Notes under the pieces: model-generated
Database searches by the model: none
What the model was told of the DNA's origin: nothing
The model's input: the letters and a program-made list of their open reading frames with translations, nothing else
Assembly: GCA_023399155.1 (NCBI GenBank)
Contig: JAEWQP010000011.1
Location: 62,001 to 126,000 of the forward strand
DNA length: 64,000 nucleotides
Origin: Verrucomicrobiota bacterium
GTDB taxonomy: Bacteria; Verrucomicrobiota; Verrucomicrobiia; Opitutales; Opitutaceae
Direction: 5' to 3'
Translations under genes and position numbers: made by a program
Part shown: in pieces, positions 26,550 through 34,142 of the stretch
Layout of the letters: each line of letters opens with the position of its first letter
How positions within the stretch are numbered: the stretch's first letter is position 1

Positions 26550-28139
26550 TCAGGGGCTTCCGGGAGCGGTCTGGGAGTCTGCGAGCGTGATCCGCACGCG
26601 GGCGGCCGCCGGCTTGCCTCGGATGGTGGGCGGATCAAACAGCCAGGTCGCACACGCCTGCACCGCCGCGTAGCCGAATTCGGGTCGCGAGGCGTTGATG
26701 GCCCTGGGGCTTCGAACGCGCCCCGTCGGATCGACGATCAGCTCGAGCTCGACGTTGGCAGGTTCCGGACTCTGCGCCTCCGATCGGTGGAAGAACGGCT
26801 CGGTCCCGATGAGCACACGCGCCGGTTGATCGAGGTCTTCCGCCGGCACGGGCTCGGGCTGGCCCTCGTAGGCCAGACGCAGCGCCGGAAGTCGGACGCG
26901 TCCGGTGTAGACGTTGTCGTGATCGCGCGAGAACTTTGCGAAGAGGGGGAAGGCCGCCGGGATGGCGCGCCCGTCCTTGCGAGCGGGTGTGAAACTGCTG
27001 GCAAACACGGCGGCCTGCAGGGCGAGGCCGAACTCGGGCCGATCCGAGTCCCTCGGGCGTGCCTCGAGCACGCGGCCATCCTCCGCGAGCTGAACCTCCA
27101 CGGTCGCGTTACCCTCGGTGCCGCGCCGCACCAAGTCCTCGGGATAGACGGGCAGGGCCAGCCGGAGGTAGGCGGGGGGCTCGTCCCAGCGCTGCGCGCC
27201 CTTGGGCTGCCGCGTCGGCGGCCGGATGAACTCCGGCATGCTGAAGCCGCCCAACACGGGAAACCAGACGATCTCGTTCAACATGCTCGCCGACGGCTTT
27301 CCCTCGGCATGCATCGGTCGATACATCCAGTAGCGGACGGCTGAATACGCCTCGGCATCCAGGTGCGCGCACGAGGATTCCATCAAGCGGATGTCCTGGG
27401 GTCTGCCATCGCTTCCGACCTTGAAACGCAACGTGACGGCTCCCTTCAGCCAGGGAAGGTCCACGGCTTCCGTGTGATCTGCGGGGCGGGGCGACGGCAG
27501 AAGGCGATCATGTTCTGGCCTCCTGATGTCGCGGTTCGATGCGAGGTTTTCCCTGGGATCGACGGTACGCACGGCCACAGGCGAGGTGAATACCGCGGGA
27601 TGTGCCGGCGCGATTCGATACATCAGGGCCGGCGGGGAGATCGGCTTGCCGGACGCGTGTGCGATGGTTGCGGGCAAGTCTTGCACGGCGAAATCCAGGG
27701 TGAACTCCGCCGCCGTCGGGGTTCCCTTCTGCAGCAACGGATTGAAGCGCCACGCGGCCAGGGAGCGCGCCAGGAACGCAGCCAATTCGGATGACTCAGT
27801 GTCCTTGGGCGGCGAGACATGTGTCACCGCACCCGTGGCGTCCACCTGCACCACGAGTCGGCGGGGCGCCCGGGACTCCGAACAGTGCGCCAGACCCGCG
27901 GGAATCTCGATGAGCGCCGCTTCCTGGATCGACGGCGGGAAATCGCACGCCGGCGTTGCCGGCCGGCTGGTGATGTAGGTAAACGTCGCAAACGCCTGCG
28001 AAGCCGCGGCGATCACGCCGCGCTCATCCGCCGGCGATCCGCGCAACAGCGCGCCTTGCACGGCCCCCAGCGACACGACGGTGCCGAGCGCCAGCAGAGC
28101 CGCGCGATTCCAGCCCCGACGCAGATAAGAGGTGATCAT
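26550..28139 (-). CDS. Protein with four TonB C-terminal-like repeats (copy 2)
   Basis: 529 residues: an N-terminal hydrophobic segment (RAALLALGTVVSLGAVQGAL) then four copies of a TonB_C-like unit at about 94-150, 230-292, 329-402 and 460-518. Each has a strand like TVEVQLAEDGRVLEARPRDS, a helix with a late AxxxWxFxPA, then a GKP or GRA turn. True TonB has one such domain plus a Pro-rich spanner, which is missing here, so this is probably a periplasmic protein rather than an energy transducer. The start overlaps the upstream paralogue's stop (ATGA at 28136-28139). Confidence 0.75.
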   Translation of the reverse strand: MITSYLRRGWNRAALLALGTVVSLGAVQGALLRGSPADERGVIAAASQAFATFTYITSRPATPACDFPPSIQEAALIEIPAGLAHCSESRAPRRLVVQVDATGAVTHVSPPKDTESSELAAFLARSLAAWRFNPLLQKGTPTAAEFTLDFAVQDLPATIAHASGKPISPPALMYRIAPAHPAVFTSPVAVRTVDPRENLASNRDIRRPEHDRLLPSPRPADHTEAVDLPWLKGAVTLRFKVGSDGRPQDIRLMESSCAHLDAEAYSAVRYWMYRPMHAEGKPSASMLNEIVWFPVLGGFSMPEFIRPPTRQPKGAQRWDEPPAYLRLALPVYPEDLVRRGTEGNATVEVQLAEDGRVLEARPRDSDRPEFGLALQAAVFASSFTPARKDGRAIPAAFPLFAKFSRDHDNVYTGRVRLPALRLAYEGQPEPVPAEDLDQPARVLIGTEPFFHRSEAQSPEPANVELELIVDPTGRVRSPRAINASRPEFGYAAVQACATWLFDPPTIRGKPAAARVRITLADSQTAPGSP

Positions 28140-29893
28140 GGGAGAGAAGGGACGACTTTGAAAGGAACGCGCACGCGGGCGGCGACGGGCTTTCCCTGCA
28201 CCTGAGGCGCCTCGAACAGCCACGAAGCCGACGCCTGCACGGCGTCGTACCCGTATTCTGGATGCGATGCTGAAACGACGACCGGGTCCTTCACCCGGCC
28301 CGTGGCATCGATCGTGATCTCGAGCATCACGGAACCTGTTTCACTGCCGGCGAGTGCGGCGCGGTCGAATCGGGGCTGGCGTCCCACGATCAAGCGGGGC
28401 TTGTGATCGAGCGTATCCGAGCGAACGGGCGGTGCACCCACGTGCTTGAGAACGATGGCAGGCAGGCACCTGTCTGCGGGCGACATGTTCTCCGGCTCAT
28501 GTGTGAAACGAGCCTCGATCTCAAACATCGAGGGCACAGTCTCGCCGCCCCGCTTCGCCGGAGTAAACCGCCACTCGCGCGCCGCGGCACGCAACGCGTG
28601 CCCGAACTCAGCGTGGTCCGCGCGGATGATCGTGAGATCACGCACGTTGCCGCTTTTTTCCAACGTCACGCGGATGGATGCGTTTCCGGTTGTCTTCGCG
28701 GTCAGCAACTCGCCGGGATAGATCGGCAGCGACAGGACGGCGAACCGCGGCGCTTCCTCCCACGGCGACGGCATCTCGTCAGATGTCCGGATGAACCCCG
28801 GGACCACGGCGTCTTCCGGGACGCCGAAGACCAGGCGGTCGCGCACCCGGATGCGGGCGGGCTTTCCGCCGACCAACGGCGGTTGAAAGCGCCAGGCCGA
28901 CACGGCCGCCACGGCCTCGGGCTCGAGAAGAGGACACGAGGAATCCGGCACGGAGAGGGTGCGCACGATGCCGAGTTCATCGACTTCATAGTCGAGCACC
29001 ACGGTCGCGTGCAACCAGGGCGTCTCATGGGTGCCCGGACCTGATTCCCAGAACACGAGGTTTGGAGCAACCGGCGGAGAGACCTGGACCGTGATCGTTT
29101 GCATCCGTCCGCTAGCGTTGCGAATCACGACCTGACGGGGAATGGGCTGCGCACGCAAATCGATCAAACTCGTCCTTGTTTGGCTCAGCGCACGGCGCGT
29201 GAGGGCGACCGGGTGCCGGGGGACGACGCGAAAGGTCGGGAGCGGCGGAGCTGCTTCACCGGACTCGCCGCCGTCGAGGGCGGGACGTTTGTCGACGAGG
29301 TAGGCGAGAGGGACCGTGACGGCCTTGACCTCGCCCCCGCAGCGAAAGGGCTCAAACTTCCAGCCGGCGAGCGCCTGGCGAATCGGCCGCGCCAGTCCAC
29401 CGGGAGAGGCATCCTTGGCGAACTCCAGATCGTGAACCGCTCCTGCTTCATCCACGCGGATCGTGAAGCGTCCCCCTGTGCCGGGTTTCGCGACGGCGGC
29501 GACCTTGGATGGGATTTGGATGGCCGCGCACTCCAGCACCCGTGGCGGCGCATCGCTCGCGGGACGGGTACCCCATTCGGTGGGAAAAGCGATGGCGACG
29601 TGGACCGTCGTTCTTTCCGTCGCGGCGAGGACAGGGCTGGCCGTCAGAAGCACACCGGCGGTCACGACCGTCGGCAGGCCGAGCTGCGTGAACCGAGCCG
29701 GCGACGGCAACCATCGTGACGGAGTGCGCGTGCGTCCCAGTGGGCAGTTTCGCGTGTCACTTCGCGCTGAGTCGCGAGCGTCCTTGCGAAAGCCTGGCGG
29801 TTGTTTGCTGAACGCCTCGCCGGGAGATGACAAACGAGCACGGGCAATCGCGAGGACTGCCCAGATCCGGCGAGTCGCGAAGGGGATGGCCAT
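28136..29893 (-). CDS. Protein with four TonB C-terminal-like repeats (copy 1)
   Basis: Paralogue of the next gene with the same architecture: a hydrophobic signal-like segment (GLPTVVTAGVLLTASPVLAA), then four TonB_C-like units, among them ATVVLDYEVDELGIVRTLSV and ASIRVTLEKSGNVRDLTIIR, each ending in a WxFxP-type signature (WKFEPF, WRFQPPL, WRFTPAK, WLFEAPQ). The first about 60 residues of the longest frame are basic and not protein-like; a TTG at 29710 would give a clean signal peptide and may be the true start. Tandem duplication is the likely origin of the pair. Role unknown. Confidence 0.7.
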   Translation of the reverse strand: MAIPFATRRIWAVLAIARARLSSPGEAFSKQPPGFRKDARDSARSDTRNCPLGRTRTPSRWLPSPARFTQLGLPTVVTAGVLLTASPVLAATERTTVHVAIAFPTEWGTRPASDAPPRVLECAAIQIPSKVAAVAKPGTGGRFTIRVDEAGAVHDLEFAKDASPGGLARPIRQALAGWKFEPFRCGGEVKAVTVPLAYLVDKRPALDGGESGEAAPPLPTFRVVPRHPVALTRRALSQTRTSLIDLRAQPIPRQVVIRNASGRMQTITVQVSPPVAPNLVFWESGPGTHETPWLHATVVLDYEVDELGIVRTLSVPDSSCPLLEPEAVAAVSAWRFQPPLVGGKPARIRVRDRLVFGVPEDAVVPGFIRTSDEMPSPWEEAPRFAVLSLPIYPGELLTAKTTGNASIRVTLEKSGNVRDLTIIRADHAEFGHALRAAAREWRFTPAKRGGETVPSMFEIEARFTHEPENMSPADRCLPAIVLKHVGAPPVRSDTLDHKPRLIVGRQPRFDRAALAGSETGSVMLEITIDATGRVKDPVVVSASHPEYGYDAVQASASWLFEAPQVQGKPVAARVRVPFKVVPSLP

Positions 29894-29984
29894 GCCAGTA
29901 GGGTGTTCGGAGCATGGATGGGAAGGGCGTTGAAGGCAATACCTACCGCTCTGCCGACTCAGCGGCCGCGATCGCCGAAGCGGA

Positions 29985-31013
29985 TCAGCTGTCGCCCAGC
30001 AGCGAGTTCACCTTCCGCATCACCTCGAAGGCGTCGGCGACGTAGAGCACGTCGGCTTTTCCCTGCGCCCAGCTGCAGGCGGCGTTGGTATTGATCGCGC
30101 GACGTTCGTTGATGAAACGCCAGCCGACGGTGTGCGGCTCCTCGCCGTGGCAACAGGTGGCGAGTCCCTTCGCGTGGCGCGGTGTCGAGCCCGTCTGACC
30201 CACCTGGTTGAGGTGGCTCATGAATTTCAATACGGCCTGACCTTCGCCGCTGAGATCGACGAGCGACTTCGTGCTGCCGAGCGAGGCCTTCGCGCTGCCG
30301 AGAAAACCGAGGATGATCTTCTCCGCCTCGGCCGCATGCACCTGCCCATCCGCCTGCTTCTTGGTCCAGCCGGCACCAGCGACGAAGAGGAGCTTGGCAT
30401 CGGGCCGGATGGTCTGGGCATCCGACGCCGGGGCGCGCACACCCGTGACTTGCGTGCGCTGGCCCGTTAGCGTGACGGCGACCGTTTCGACCGTGGCGGC
30501 GCCAGGAGCGCCCGTGTAGGCGGGCGCGCAGCCGCCCTCGAGCAGCACGACCCATGGGCGCGCCGTGCGCGTGAGCACGCCCTCCATGCGCTGGCGATAA
30601 TACCAGCGCGTGAGGGAAACGGCTCCATCCTTCGCGATGATGGACGTCGCGTGAGAGTCAACACGTCCGCCGAGGCGCTGTGCGACGCCGGCCAGGCAGC
30701 GATTCGTCCGCGACGAGGCGGGCGCGACCACGATTGTGGCGTTAGCCGCCCTGGCGAGTGCGGTCGCTGCAGCCGCGTCGCTGGAATAGCGGGAGGCGGC
30801 GAACTCCGCACCGGAAACAGCGAGCAACCGTGCGGCACCGCTTCCGGCAAGCGCATCTGCGGCGGGTTGGACGTTCGCTCCGATCAGGCCGACTGCGAGC
30901 GGGGCGCCACCGAGACCTGCGGCGAGATTCGTGGTGGCCGTGAACGCCTCGAGCGCGGTTTTCGTGAGCGAGCCGTCAGCTTCGACGCAGGCGAGGAAGA
31001 GAATCGATTCCAT
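29985..31013 (-). CDS. etfA: Electron transfer flavoprotein, alpha subunit (FixB-like)
   Basis: Alpha subunit of the FAD-carrying electron carrier that links acyl-CoA dehydrogenases to ETF-quinone oxidoreductase. The N-terminal domain starts MESILFLACVEADGSL; the C-terminal FAD domain includes AGAGWTKKQ, VGQTGSTPRHAKGLA and VLYVADAFEVM. The usual SGAIQH and AINKDP blocks are changed here (CCHGEEPHTVGW and AINTNAACSW), so it is a divergent EtfA and flavin contacts may differ. It follows etfB on the same strand in a module with ETF-QO and an acyl-CoA dehydrogenase. Confidence 0.85.
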   Translation of the reverse strand: MESILFLACVEADGSLTKTALEAFTATTNLAAGLGGAPLAVGLIGANVQPAADALAGSGAARLLAVSGAEFAASRYSSDAAAATALARAANATIVVAPASSRTNRCLAGVAQRLGGRVDSHATSIIAKDGAVSLTRWYYRQRMEGVLTRTARPWVVLLEGGCAPAYTGAPGAATVETVAVTLTGQRTQVTGVRAPASDAQTIRPDAKLLFVAGAGWTKKQADGQVHAAEAEKIILGFLGSAKASLGSTKSLVDLSGEGQAVLKFMSHLNQVGQTGSTPRHAKGLATCCHGEEPHTVGWRFINERRAINTNAACSWAQGKADVLYVADAFEVMRKVNSLLGDS

Positions 31014-31067
31014 GAGGAGGGAGTAGCGGGTGGCTGAGGGGACGAGCGGGTAGCGAGAAGTGCGAAA

Positions 31068-31126
31068 GGAGTAGCGAGTTGTGGGTGGTGGTGGGCGGGA
31101 TTGGGATGCTCGCTCCTCGCTACTCC
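31068..31126. repeat. Inverted repeat of the GAGTAGCGAG type between etfB and etfA
   Basis: GGAGTAGCGAG (31068-31078) is repeated inverted as CTCGCTACTCC (31116-31126), a perfect 11-bp match that could fold into a hairpin. Related GAGTAGCGGG and GGTAGCGAG units lie just left (31021-31057). The right arm covers the etfB stop codon. The purine-rich arm pattern resembles the other intergenic inverted repeats between 31.9 and 37.2 kb. Confidence 0.65.
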
Positions 31127-31932
31127 GCCTTGATCCATGCGACGATTTCCTTCGCGATCTCGTCGGCGGGCATGTCCTTCACGATGCGGGTTTCGCGGCG
31201 CTGCTTCGGGAGCGTGACGCTGGAGTAGGCGAGCCCGGCGCTGGCGAGCTTCGCAGGCCTGGCCTTCTGCAGCGCGGGCATGAGCGTGCGCATGTTCGCC
31301 ATGCCGACTTGAGGATTGTTCGGCGGCTCCGGGAGATTTCCGGTCGCCCAGCCGAGGAGCGCAGGTGCGCCGACGCAGGTGGAGACCTGGTGCTTGCCGC
31401 CCTCGATGCGCTCGAGAACCTCGAAGGAACCGTCCGCCTGCACGGTGATCTGGTCCACGCCCTGGAATTGATCCTGAAGGCCCAGCAACTCGCCGACCAT
31501 TTGCAGCGTCGTGCCGGCGCCGCGCGAGGCGGACTCCCAGCCGCCGAAGACAAGGAGCTTGGACTTGTCGAGACCGGCGATGCCGTTGATCGCGGTGGCG
31601 AGTTCCGCCGCGACCTCAGCGGATTCGGTGAAACCGCTGGCCGGTCCGTCGACGACGACGAGTTCGAACGGTGCCTTCTGCGCCACGCTCATCATCACCT
31701 GCTGGAGCTTGGCCTTCGGTCCGAGCGCGACGAGCCAGACCTTCGAGCCAGGATTGTTCTTCGCGAGGTTCGCCGCCTCGAAGAGCGCGTGCCACGCCCA
31801 CGGGTCGAGCACCGCGGGGAGCATGAGCTCGTTCTTGAGCGCCGGTCCTGTCGGCGTGGATACAGGTTCAAGCGTCTGCAGCGGATCAGGCACGATGCTG
31901 CCGCAAACGACGATGTTAAAGATGGAGGGCAT
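31120..31932 (-). CDS. etfB: Electron transfer flavoprotein, beta subunit (FixA-like)
   Basis: 270 residues beginning FNIVVCGSIVPDPLQTLEP, the EtfB/FixA start. The AMP/FAD-domain core is present: LDPWAWHALFEAANLAK, GSKVWLVALGP, LVFGGWESASRGAGTTLQ (in place of the usual KQAIDDDTGQ region) and AYSSVTLPKQRRETRIV near the end. It forms the heterodimer with EtfA. It stands 106 bases upstream of etfA and downstream of the ETF-QO gene, all on the minus strand. Confidence 0.87.
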   Translation of the reverse strand: MPSIFNIVVCGSIVPDPLQTLEPVSTPTGPALKNELMLPAVLDPWAWHALFEAANLAKNNPGSKVWLVALGPKAKLQQVMMSVAQKAPFELVVVDGPASGFTESAEVAAELATAINGIAGLDKSKLLVFGGWESASRGAGTTLQMVGELLGLQDQFQGVDQITVQADGSFEVLERIEGGKHQVSTCVGAPALLGWATGNLPEPPNNPQVGMANMRTLMPALQKARPAKLASAGLAYSSVTLPKQRRETRIVKDMPADEIAKEIVAWIKAE

Positions 31933-31952
31933 GGTGGCGAAGAGCGGTTTTA

Positions 31953-32028
31953 CAGGAAGTAACGGAGGAAACTGAGAGGAGGGATTCGCGGGTCGAGGTC
32001 TTCTCCGTTCTCTCCTTTACCTCCTGGG
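31953..32028. repeat. Imperfect purine-rich inverted repeat (unit 1) before etfB
   Basis: CAGGAAGTAACGGAGGAAAC (31953-31972) continues to about 31977 and pairs imperfectly with 32003-32028, which reads on the minus strand CCAGGAGGTAAAGGAGAGAA. It is a roughly 76-base hairpin in the gap between ETF-QO and etfB, immediately followed by a second one. Confidence 0.6.
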
Positions 32029-32060
32029 AGATGGTTTGGATGTATTTGAAAAGACAGGTT

Positions 32061-32134
32061 GCACAGGAGATCGCAGAGGACGCGGAGATGAAGGCCTTGG
32101 ATGTTTTCTCTGCTTTCTCTGCGACATCCTGTGC
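32061..32134. repeat. Imperfect purine-rich inverted repeat (unit 2) before etfB
   Basis: GCACAGGAGATCGCAGAGGA (32061-32080) pairs with 32105-32134, which reads on the minus strand GGCACAGGATGTCGCAGAGA, with a few mismatches. Together with unit 1 it occupies the 215-base gap between etfB and the ETF-QO gene. The CGCAGAGGA and CACAGGA words belong to the same family as the other CACAGAG repeats here. Confidence 0.62.
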
Positions 32135-32147
32135 CAATCGGTTTGTA

Positions 32148-34019
32148 TCAGTTCTCGGCTGAGTGCAGGCCGCCGGCGCCGGCGCGGAATTCGAGGACGG
32201 TGCGGCCGCTGCCGTCGGGGCGCTCGCTCGCGCAGTTCCAGAGGCACGCGCCGCAGTGGATGCATTTCTCGCGATCAAACACCGGCACGCCGTCCGGTCC
32301 GTGGGCGATTGCCTGACCCGAGCAGACCTCCACGCACGTGCGCTGGTCGCAGGCGGCGCAGATCGCGGGGAACGGAAACACGACATGATCCGCGTATCCA
32401 CCCGGTGCTTGCACCTTGCCGCCCAGGAGGAGCGCGTCCTGGTGTGAGACGAGGAGTTTGCCATCGAGCGGGATCGCGGGCCAGCCGGCTCGATCCATGA
32501 GCGCGAGGTGCAGCGGCGCGCCCTTGGCAAGACACTCGGCGCGCACCTTCGCGATCTCCGCGGCCGGTATGCGCCCGCGATAGAACGCCTCGATCGTCGG
32601 CAGGCGCTTGTGCGGCGGCAGAGGTTTGCCGGGCGCGTGGAGGCGTCCGCCGGTGAGCCCCGCGAGGCCCATGCCGATCAGGCCGGTGACGACGCCGCGC
32701 TGGAAACCATCGCGCGCCTTTTCAGCCACGCGACTCTCCGCGTCGACCCAGCTCGCGCGGCGACGTGCGACGTAGGTGGCCTCGAGGTTCTCCTTGGTGA
32801 AGGGTTTGCCGGCCGTGAGCAGTTCGGTGACCGCCTCGGCGAGCAGCGTACCCGTGGCCCACGCCTCGTCGACACCCGAGCCGGTGAGCACATTCGTGCT
32901 GCCGGAGCCCTCGCCGATGCGCGCGAAGCCGTCACCCACGAGGTGCGGCTCACCGCGGCGCCCGGACTCCTGAAGTGTCTTCGCGCCCCACGAGCGCAGG
33001 GTGCCGCCGTCGATATGACGCCAGATCCACGGGTGCAGCATCCAGTGTTGAAGATAGCGATACGCCGTACGCACCGGGCTGTCGAACCACGAGGGCACGA
33101 AGATGCCGAGCGACGCGATGCGGCCCGGGTGCACGTAGAGGAACCCAAAAATCTCCGGCTCGGGATAACCAAAGGTGTGCAGTACCGTGCCGGGCTCGAG
33201 CGTGCACGCCTCGGGCAGATCGATCACGAACTTCATGCCGACCGCCCAGTCATGCGCGTGGTTGCCCTTGGGCAGGCCGAACTCGCGGTCGAGTTGCTGG
33301 CCGACGGCGCCGACGGGGCCGTCACCGATCACGGTGAGCGCGGCGCGGATGTCCATCCCCGGCATGCACGCGCCGGTTGCGCTCCCGTTCTTCTCCACGC
33401 CCTGGTCGACGAGGCGGATGCCGACGACCTTGTTGTCCTTGACGAGTGCACCAGCCACGGGCATCGACGGCCAGACCTGCACGAGGCCGCTGCCCATCAC
33501 CTGGCTGCCCGCCCACTGCATGAACTGGCCCATGGAGAGGACGAGGCCGTCGTGCTTGGCGAGGAAGGGCGGAATCCACGGCAGTTCGATGGCGTGGTGT
33601 TTTCCTTTGAACAGCTTCAACGCGACGTCGGCCGCGCGCAGGGCGAGTGATCGGCGGCTGGCGCCAATCGGATCGAGCAGGTAGGCGACCTTCTCGGTCT
33701 TCACCGGGGCGGCCATCGGGATCTGCGCGGGATCGAGGTCGGGAAACGCGGCCTTGATGCTTCGGCCGGGCGTGACGACGCCCGAGACGCCGAAGCCGAC
33801 GTCGTCGGCGCGCTCATACGCGATGACCTGCGGCGGCATGCCTGGCATCGCGGCGCTGTCGGCGATCGGCATGCCGTCGGCGTTCACGAGGTTTTTCGAG
33901 AGCGCGGCGAGGAAACCCGCCGTCGCCGGCCCGAACCCGACGCAGACGATGTCGACGTTCATCGACTGGCGTTCGACCGCCGCGGTCGTCGATTCAGAAG
34001 GTTGAACCACAGAGGTCAT
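32148..34019 (-). CDS. ETF-quinone oxidoreductase (FixC/ETF-QO) with 4Fe-4S domain
   Basis: Takes electrons from ETF and passes them to the quinone pool. N-terminal FAD loop VCVGFGPATAGFLAAL, then a glutathione-reductase-like flavin domain. The C-terminal domain binds one 4Fe-4S cluster (CIHCGACLWNC, with CAACDQRTCVEVC upstream). The 623-residue length fits ETF-QO with its built-in ferredoxin-like domain, unlike FixC with separate FixX. ATG 34019 lies in a repeat, and ATG 33962 (MNVDIVCVGFGP) may be the real start. It lies between etfB and the acyl-CoA dehydrogenase, completing the route acyl-CoA to ETF to quinone. Confidence 0.9.
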   Translation of the reverse strand: MTSVVQPSESTTAAVERQSMNVDIVCVGFGPATAGFLAALSKNLVNADGMPIADSAAMPGMPPQVIAYERADDVGFGVSGVVTPGRSIKAAFPDLDPAQIPMAAPVKTEKVAYLLDPIGASRRSLALRAADVALKLFKGKHHAIELPWIPPFLAKHDGLVLSMGQFMQWAGSQVMGSGLVQVWPSMPVAGALVKDNKVVGIRLVDQGVEKNGSATGACMPGMDIRAALTVIGDGPVGAVGQQLDREFGLPKGNHAHDWAVGMKFVIDLPEACTLEPGTVLHTFGYPEPEIFGFLYVHPGRIASLGIFVPSWFDSPVRTAYRYLQHWMLHPWIWRHIDGGTLRSWGAKTLQESGRRGEPHLVGDGFARIGEGSGSTNVLTGSGVDEAWATGTLLAEAVTELLTAGKPFTKENLEATYVARRRASWVDAESRVAEKARDGFQRGVVTGLIGMGLAGLTGGRLHAPGKPLPPHKRLPTIEAFYRGRIPAAEIAKVRAECLAKGAPLHLALMDRAGWPAIPLDGKLLVSHQDALLLGGKVQAPGGYADHVVFPFPAICAACDQRTCVEVCSGQAIAHGPDGVPVFDREKCIHCGACLWNCASERPDGSGRTVLEFRAGAGGLHSAEN

Positions 34020-34117
34020 AGAGGACACAGAGGTGAAATTCCGAGTTCCTGAATTTTGGTGCCTTGGTCTCTGTGCTCTCTGTGTCCTCAGCGTTTTTGC
34101 CGTCCGGCAAAAAGCGC
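34004..34117. repeat. Purine-rich inverted repeat with nested palindrome (unit 3)
   Basis: GAACCACAGAGGTCATAGAG (34004-34023), extending to GGACACAGAGG, is mirrored at about 34069-34093 (TCTCTGTGCTCTCTGTGTCC). A second near-perfect hairpin, CGTTTTTGCCG with CGGCAAAAAGCG, is nested at 34092-34117. It covers the gap between ETF-QO and the acyl-CoA dehydrogenase and reaches into the first codons of the longest ETF-QO frame. Confidence 0.65.
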
Positions 34118-34142
34118 GATGTGGTTCAAATTCCGGCTCCGT

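Noticed and set aside
26444..26653. N-terminal extension of glnS
   Set aside because: The extra 70 residues are Pro/Ser/Arg-rich and overlap the neighbouring gene's end; MSAAHPD at 26443 is a natural start.
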